DNA of 64,000 nt from Pantoea rwandensis (GTDB lineage Bacteria > Pseudomonadota > Gammaproteobacteria > Enterobacterales > Enterobacteriaceae). Below the pieces are notes generated by a model. The model searched no databases. It was not told the DNA's origin and was given only the letters and a program-made list of their open reading frames with translations. Location: the NCBI RefSeq assembly GCF_000759475.1, contig NZ_CP009454.1:3534001-3598000 (forward strand), written 5' to 3'. A program made the translations under genes and the position numbers. Positions 61,253 through 64,000 of this stretch are shown piece after piece (within the stretch, counting starts at the first letter, position 1; the number at the start of each line of letters is the position of its first letter).

Positions 61253-62047
61253 TCAAAGTGGTTTCAGTTCAGGAAGAGCAAAACGGCGGTTTTCCAGCAC
61301 CGGCAGTACGCTACGTGCGTAGGCAATACGTTGTGGGTCGAGGTCGGCGAAGACCAGTGCCGCCGACTCTGGCGCTTTGGCAATCGCGACGCCGAGGGGA
61401 TCGATGACCAGACTGTTGCCGATATTGCGCGGGCCACATTCGCCCACCGCCACCATGTAACAGGTGTTTTCCAGTGCGCGTGCTGTACACAGTAATTCCC
61501 AATGCATCTCTTTCAGCGGGCCTTTCACCCAGGCGGCAGGCAGCACCAGCACATCCGCGCCGTCCAGTACCAAACGGCGCGCCAGCTCCGGGAAGCGCAC
61601 GTCGTAGCAGGTCATCAGGCCCACTTTCATCCCCGCCACTTCCACCAGCGGTGGGATTTCGTTGCCTGGATTTACGCGCTGCGACTCCTGCATCGCAAAC
61701 GCATCATAAAGATGCAGCTTTTCGTAGGCGGCGATGAGTTCACCGTTGCGAATGGCAATCAGCACGTTGAGCGCTTTGTTGCCCTCTGTCGGCACGTGCA
61801 CGCTCATCATGGTGGTTAAGTCGTTGCCCTTACTGACCGCCAGCAACTGTGTGATGAAAGGGCCATCCAACGGCTGTGCGGCTTTCAGTACCAAATCAGG
61901 GTCGGCAATATCACGCGCCAGCACGCCTTCTGGCAGGACCAGTAAATCCGCGCCTCCAGCCAGTGCATTGTTCATTAAACCGATGCAGATATCGGTGTTT
62001 TCCTGCCATTCGCGGCTGACAGCAAACTGCCCCATTGCAACTTTCAT
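61253..62047 (-). CDS. ybeM: YbeM-like carbon-nitrogen hydrolase (nitrilase superfamily)
   Basis: From the ATG at 62047 this gives 264 residues starting MKVAMGQFAVSREW, aligned with E. coli YbeM. The catalytic triad is Glu40 (LLVLPEG), Lys110 (AYEKLHLYD) and Cys147 (LMTCYDVRFPE). YbeM/Nit1 enzymes hydrolyse deaminated glutathione and related alpha-keto amides. E. coli ybeM also lies close to tatE. Here it sits inside a transporter operon, 2 bp after the upstream stop. Substrate is inferred only. Confidence 0.85.
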   Translation of the reverse strand: MKVAMGQFAVSREWQENTDICIGLMNNALAGGADLLVLPEGVLARDIADPDLVLKAAQPLDGPFITQLLAVSKGNDLTTMMSVHVPTEGNKALNVLIAIRNGELIAAYEKLHLYDAFAMQESQRVNPGNEIPPLVEVAGMKVGLMTCYDVRFPELARRLVLDGADVLVLPAAWVKGPLKEMHWELLCTARALENTCYMVAVGECGPRNIGNSLVIDPLGVAIAKAPESAALVFADLDPQRIAYARSVLPVLENRRFALPELKPL

Positions 62048-62049
62048 CT

Positions 62050-63009
62050 TCACTCCCCTTGCACTGCTGCCGGGAAAATCGCTTCCGGCGTCAGTAATGT
62101 TTTGGTTAAGCCTTGCTGGAACAGCTCGTTAGCAAAATCGGCGATCATCTTTTTGTTAGCGGAGAATCCGTTTTGATTCCAGTCCGCCGGTAATTCCTGC
62201 GCGGTACGTCGCAAATCATCCAGCAGCCACGGTGTGGTGTCGGCGTATTTCTCACGTTTCTGCATCCACATCTGGTACGAACGATCGATGATTTCGCTCA
62301 ACGCCTGCGGCAGCCAGGGGTGCATTTCCGCCAGTGCCGGTTTCATCGCCAGCAGATGGATGCCCGGTACGTAGCCGACGCGGTTAAAGTAGTCGCGCTC
62401 GGCGGTCACAAAGTCGTTTTGCAATTGGCGCAGGCCAGAATTCTTCAGGAAGAAACCTTCCGGCATAAAGGGCGTGAACACCGCATCCAGTTCACCGGCC
62501 TTGAGCAGATCGATCAGCGGGCGCTCACCCGGTGCCGGTTCAATGCGGCCCGGACGACCGAAACCTGCGAGGCGATCAACAATCGGATGTTCTTCAGTCA
62601 AACGTCCGGCAAACCAGTACGCATCATCGATCTCCACGCCAGCCTCACGCAGCACGGTACGCGTCCAGGTATTGCCAGAATCCTGCCAGCCGGTCACCCC
62701 GATTTTCTTGCCTTTCAGCTGTGCGGGCGTGGTAATTGGGCTGTCAGCGGTAGTGATGATGCAGCGCTGGCGGAAGCCGCGCATCAGGAAGTGCGGCAGG
62801 CCGAGCAGTGCATTATCACCTCTGGCACATGCCTGAGCATAGCGGCTGAATGACACTTCACCCGCATCGTATTTGTCGCTGGTCGCGAGGTTATCAACCA
62901 GCGTGCCCACGCGGTCAATCTCCAGCGTGAAGCCTTCTGGTTTGATGTCGCCGAGTGCCAGCGGGGTGAAATAATCCCAGTCACGCACCGCCAGTCTGAT
63001 GGTTACCAT
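62050..63009 (-). CDS. NMT1/THI5-like or 4,5-dihydroxyphthalate decarboxylase-like protein
   Basis: The 319-residue protein has no signal peptide and starts MVTIRLAVRDWDYFTPLALG. Motifs such as YDAGEVSFSRYAQACARGDN, LPHFLMRGFRQRCI and GKKIGVTGWQDSGNTWTR resemble type 2 periplasmic-binding-fold proteins related to Pht5 decarboxylases. It could be a cytoplasmic enzyme or ligand-binding protein. It is the first gene of the five-gene operon, divergent from a MocR regulator. Confidence 0.7.
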   Translation of the reverse strand: MVTIRLAVRDWDYFTPLALGDIKPEGFTLEIDRVGTLVDNLATSDKYDAGEVSFSRYAQACARGDNALLGLPHFLMRGFRQRCIITTADSPITTPAQLKGKKIGVTGWQDSGNTWTRTVLREAGVEIDDAYWFAGRLTEEHPIVDRLAGFGRPGRIEPAPGERPLIDLLKAGELDAVFTPFMPEGFFLKNSGLRQLQNDFVTAERDYFNRVGYVPGIHLLAMKPALAEMHPWLPQALSEIIDRSYQMWMQKREKYADTTPWLLDDLRRTAQELPADWNQNGFSANKKMIADFANELFQQGLTKTLLTPEAIFPAAVQGE

Positions 63010-63144
63010 AATTGTGCTTTCCCCGTTTTCGGCCAGAGCTCTGGCGCTGTTTATTTATTCAGCAAATAGTGCTTGAATTTGAGTCTAAAACGCGAATACT
63101 AATCTGAACAATCAATTCTTTGTTACTGAACAAATGATTTTCTT
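63010..63144. promoter_or_regulatory. divergent promoter region of the ABC/amidase operon and mocR-type gene
   Basis: This AT-rich 135 bp gap is the likely binding region for the adjacent MocR-type regulator. Two TACTGAAC/AATCTGAACA-like direct repeats are visible (about 63100-63110 and 63123-63131). No further features can be placed. Confidence 0.5.
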
Positions 63145-64000
63145 ATGACGCAAACGGTAGATGTCGAGTGGCTTAGCCAACAAATAGATGATGCTTCGGT
63201 AAAGGGAATAACGCTGACCGCCTCAACGTTAATTCGGGACGGCCAAATTGCTGTCGGTATGCAAATGCCTGCGGTGCGCGAACTGGCGGAGCGGCTGGGC
63301 GTCAGTCCGGCAACCGTTTCTGCTGCCTGGGCGCAGTTGAAGAAGCAGAAAGTACTGGCGGGTAAAGGACGCAGTGGCGTTTGGGTGTGTGGCAACAGCG
63401 TGCTGCCACGCCCCATCCGCTTTGAGAAGATTGGCAACTATGGCGAGAACATCCGTGCCTCACTGGCCATGGCATCACCCGATCCGGCGCTGCTCCCCGA
63501 TCTCCAGCGGGCGATCCTCGCCGGCATTGCTTCGCCTGAGCTAAACAGCTATCAACGCGAAGCGATCTCCCCGCAATTGCAAGCGGCCATCAGCCCACGC
63601 TGGCCCTATCCGGCGGAAGCCTGGTTGGCCACAGATGGCGGCTTTGATGCCATGAATTTGATTGTGCAAACGTTACTGTCGCCGGGCGATCGGGTGGTGA
63701 TTGAAAATCCCACCGCTACGCGTTTACTGGATATGCTGGAGAATATTGGCGCAGAAATTTTGCCGCTACCCTGTGATGATCAGGGGCCGATCCCCACGGC
63801 GCTGGCTGCACATCTGCAAAAATCACCGGCGATGTTTATCTATCAGCCGCGCACGCATTCGGCCACCGGCTACAGCGTGACACAGCGTCGCAGTGCCGAG
63901 TTGGCACGGGTGCTGGCGAACAGTACCACGATGATCGTCGAGGATGATGGCATTGGCGATCTGTCGCGCTGGCCGGCCTGGAGCCTGGGTTTCCACTTCC
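63145..64000 (+). CDS. MocR-type regulator (GntR winged helix plus aminotransferase domain), truncated by window end
   Basis: The open frame of 285 codons starts MTQTVDVEWLSQQIDD. The N-terminal GntR helix-turn-helix is VRELAERLGVSPATVSAAWA (about 36-55), then a class I aminotransferase-like domain begins (GGFDAMNLIVQTLLSPGDRVVIENPT near residue 170, and MIVEDDGIGDL near residue 268). The PLP-lysine part lies beyond the window. MocR proteins use PLP adducts as effectors and usually control an adjacent divergent gene; here that is the operon ending at 58630. Confidence 0.92.
   Translation, partial: MTQTVDVEWLSQQIDDASVKGITLTASTLIRDGQIAVGMQMPAVRELAERLGVSPATVSAAWAQLKKQKVLAGKGRSGVWVCGNSVLPRPIRFEKIGNYGENIRASLAMASPDPALLPDLQRAILAGIASPELNSYQREAISPQLQAAISPRWPYPAEAWLATDGGFDAMNLIVQTLLSPGDRVVIENPTATRLLDMLENIGAEILPLPCDDQGPIPTALAAHLQKSPAMFIYQPRTHSATGYSVTQRRSAELARVLANSTTMIVEDDGIGDLSRWPAWSLGFHF

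Overview
This window is chromosomal DNA from a gamma-proteobacterium of the order Enterobacterales. Gene content and order follow the Escherichia coli region from sucA through sdh-gltA, nei, pxp, phr, seqA, fldA-fur, glnS, nag, asnB, a Met/Leu/Gln tRNA cluster, miaB-lnt, gltIJKL, leuS and mrdAB to lipBA-tatE. The differences from E. coli (no cobC, ybeF, dtpD or kdpFABCD at the expected places; added pcp and DUF969/DUF979 genes) and two ERIC-type repeats suggest an Erwiniaceae genome such as Pantoea or Erwinia. The genus is an inference. I see no insertion sequence, prophage, integrase or CRISPR array, and nearly all genes look intact.

Layout. 1-5514: start of sucA, then sdhBADC (all minus), and divergent gltA; these are TCA-cycle genes sharing a roughly 630 bp regulatory region. 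5608-11177 (minus): nei, then a 5-oxoproline (pyroglutamate) salvage cluster made of pcp, a two-gene DUF979/DUF969 membrane module and the ATP-dependent 5-oxoprolinase pxpABC. 11327-14489 (minus): ybgI, DNA photolyase phr and a DUF523-DUF1722 protein of the RudS (tRNA 4-thiouridine eraser) type, together a plausible near-UV response operon. 14643-15763: ybfA and an orphan kdpE response regulator. 15847-18058 (minus): pgm and seqA. 18307-20986 (plus): ybfF, ybfE, fldA, fur. 21048-23345 (minus): a small NTF2-like protein and glnS. 23497-29893: nagE divergent from nagBACD, with two NagC-like operators and a CRP-like site between them. 30224-31891: asnB, preceded by a perfect 28 bp palindrome. 32107-32872: eight tRNA genes under a stringent-type promoter, with one more tRNA-Gln(CTG) copy than the E. 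coli cluster.

32958-40097: ubiF (minus), then miaB, ybeZ, ybeY, ybeX and lnt, covering tRNA modification, rRNA maturation and lipoprotein acylation. 40537-43735: the glutamate/aspartate ABC transporter gltIJKL, with a SroC-like RNA candidate between gltI and gltJ. 43821-44303: ybeL (minus). 44647-58187: a dense plus-strand run with leuS, lptE, holA, nadD, rsfS, rlmH, mrdA, mrdB, rlpA, dacA, ybeD, lipB and lipA, linking translation, LPS assembly, replication, NAD synthesis, ribosome silencing, cell-shape control and lipoate synthesis. tatE lies convergent to lipA.

58630-64000: the most accessory-looking part. A five-gene minus-strand operon encodes a polar amino acid type ABC transporter (ATPase, permease, binding protein), a YbeM-like nitrilase-fold amidase and a cytoplasmic protein with a periplasmic-binding-like fold. 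It is divergent from a MocR-type (GntR plus aminotransferase) regulator cut off by the window end. I read it as an uptake and amide-hydrolysis pathway for an unknown nitrogen compound, controlled by the MocR protein.
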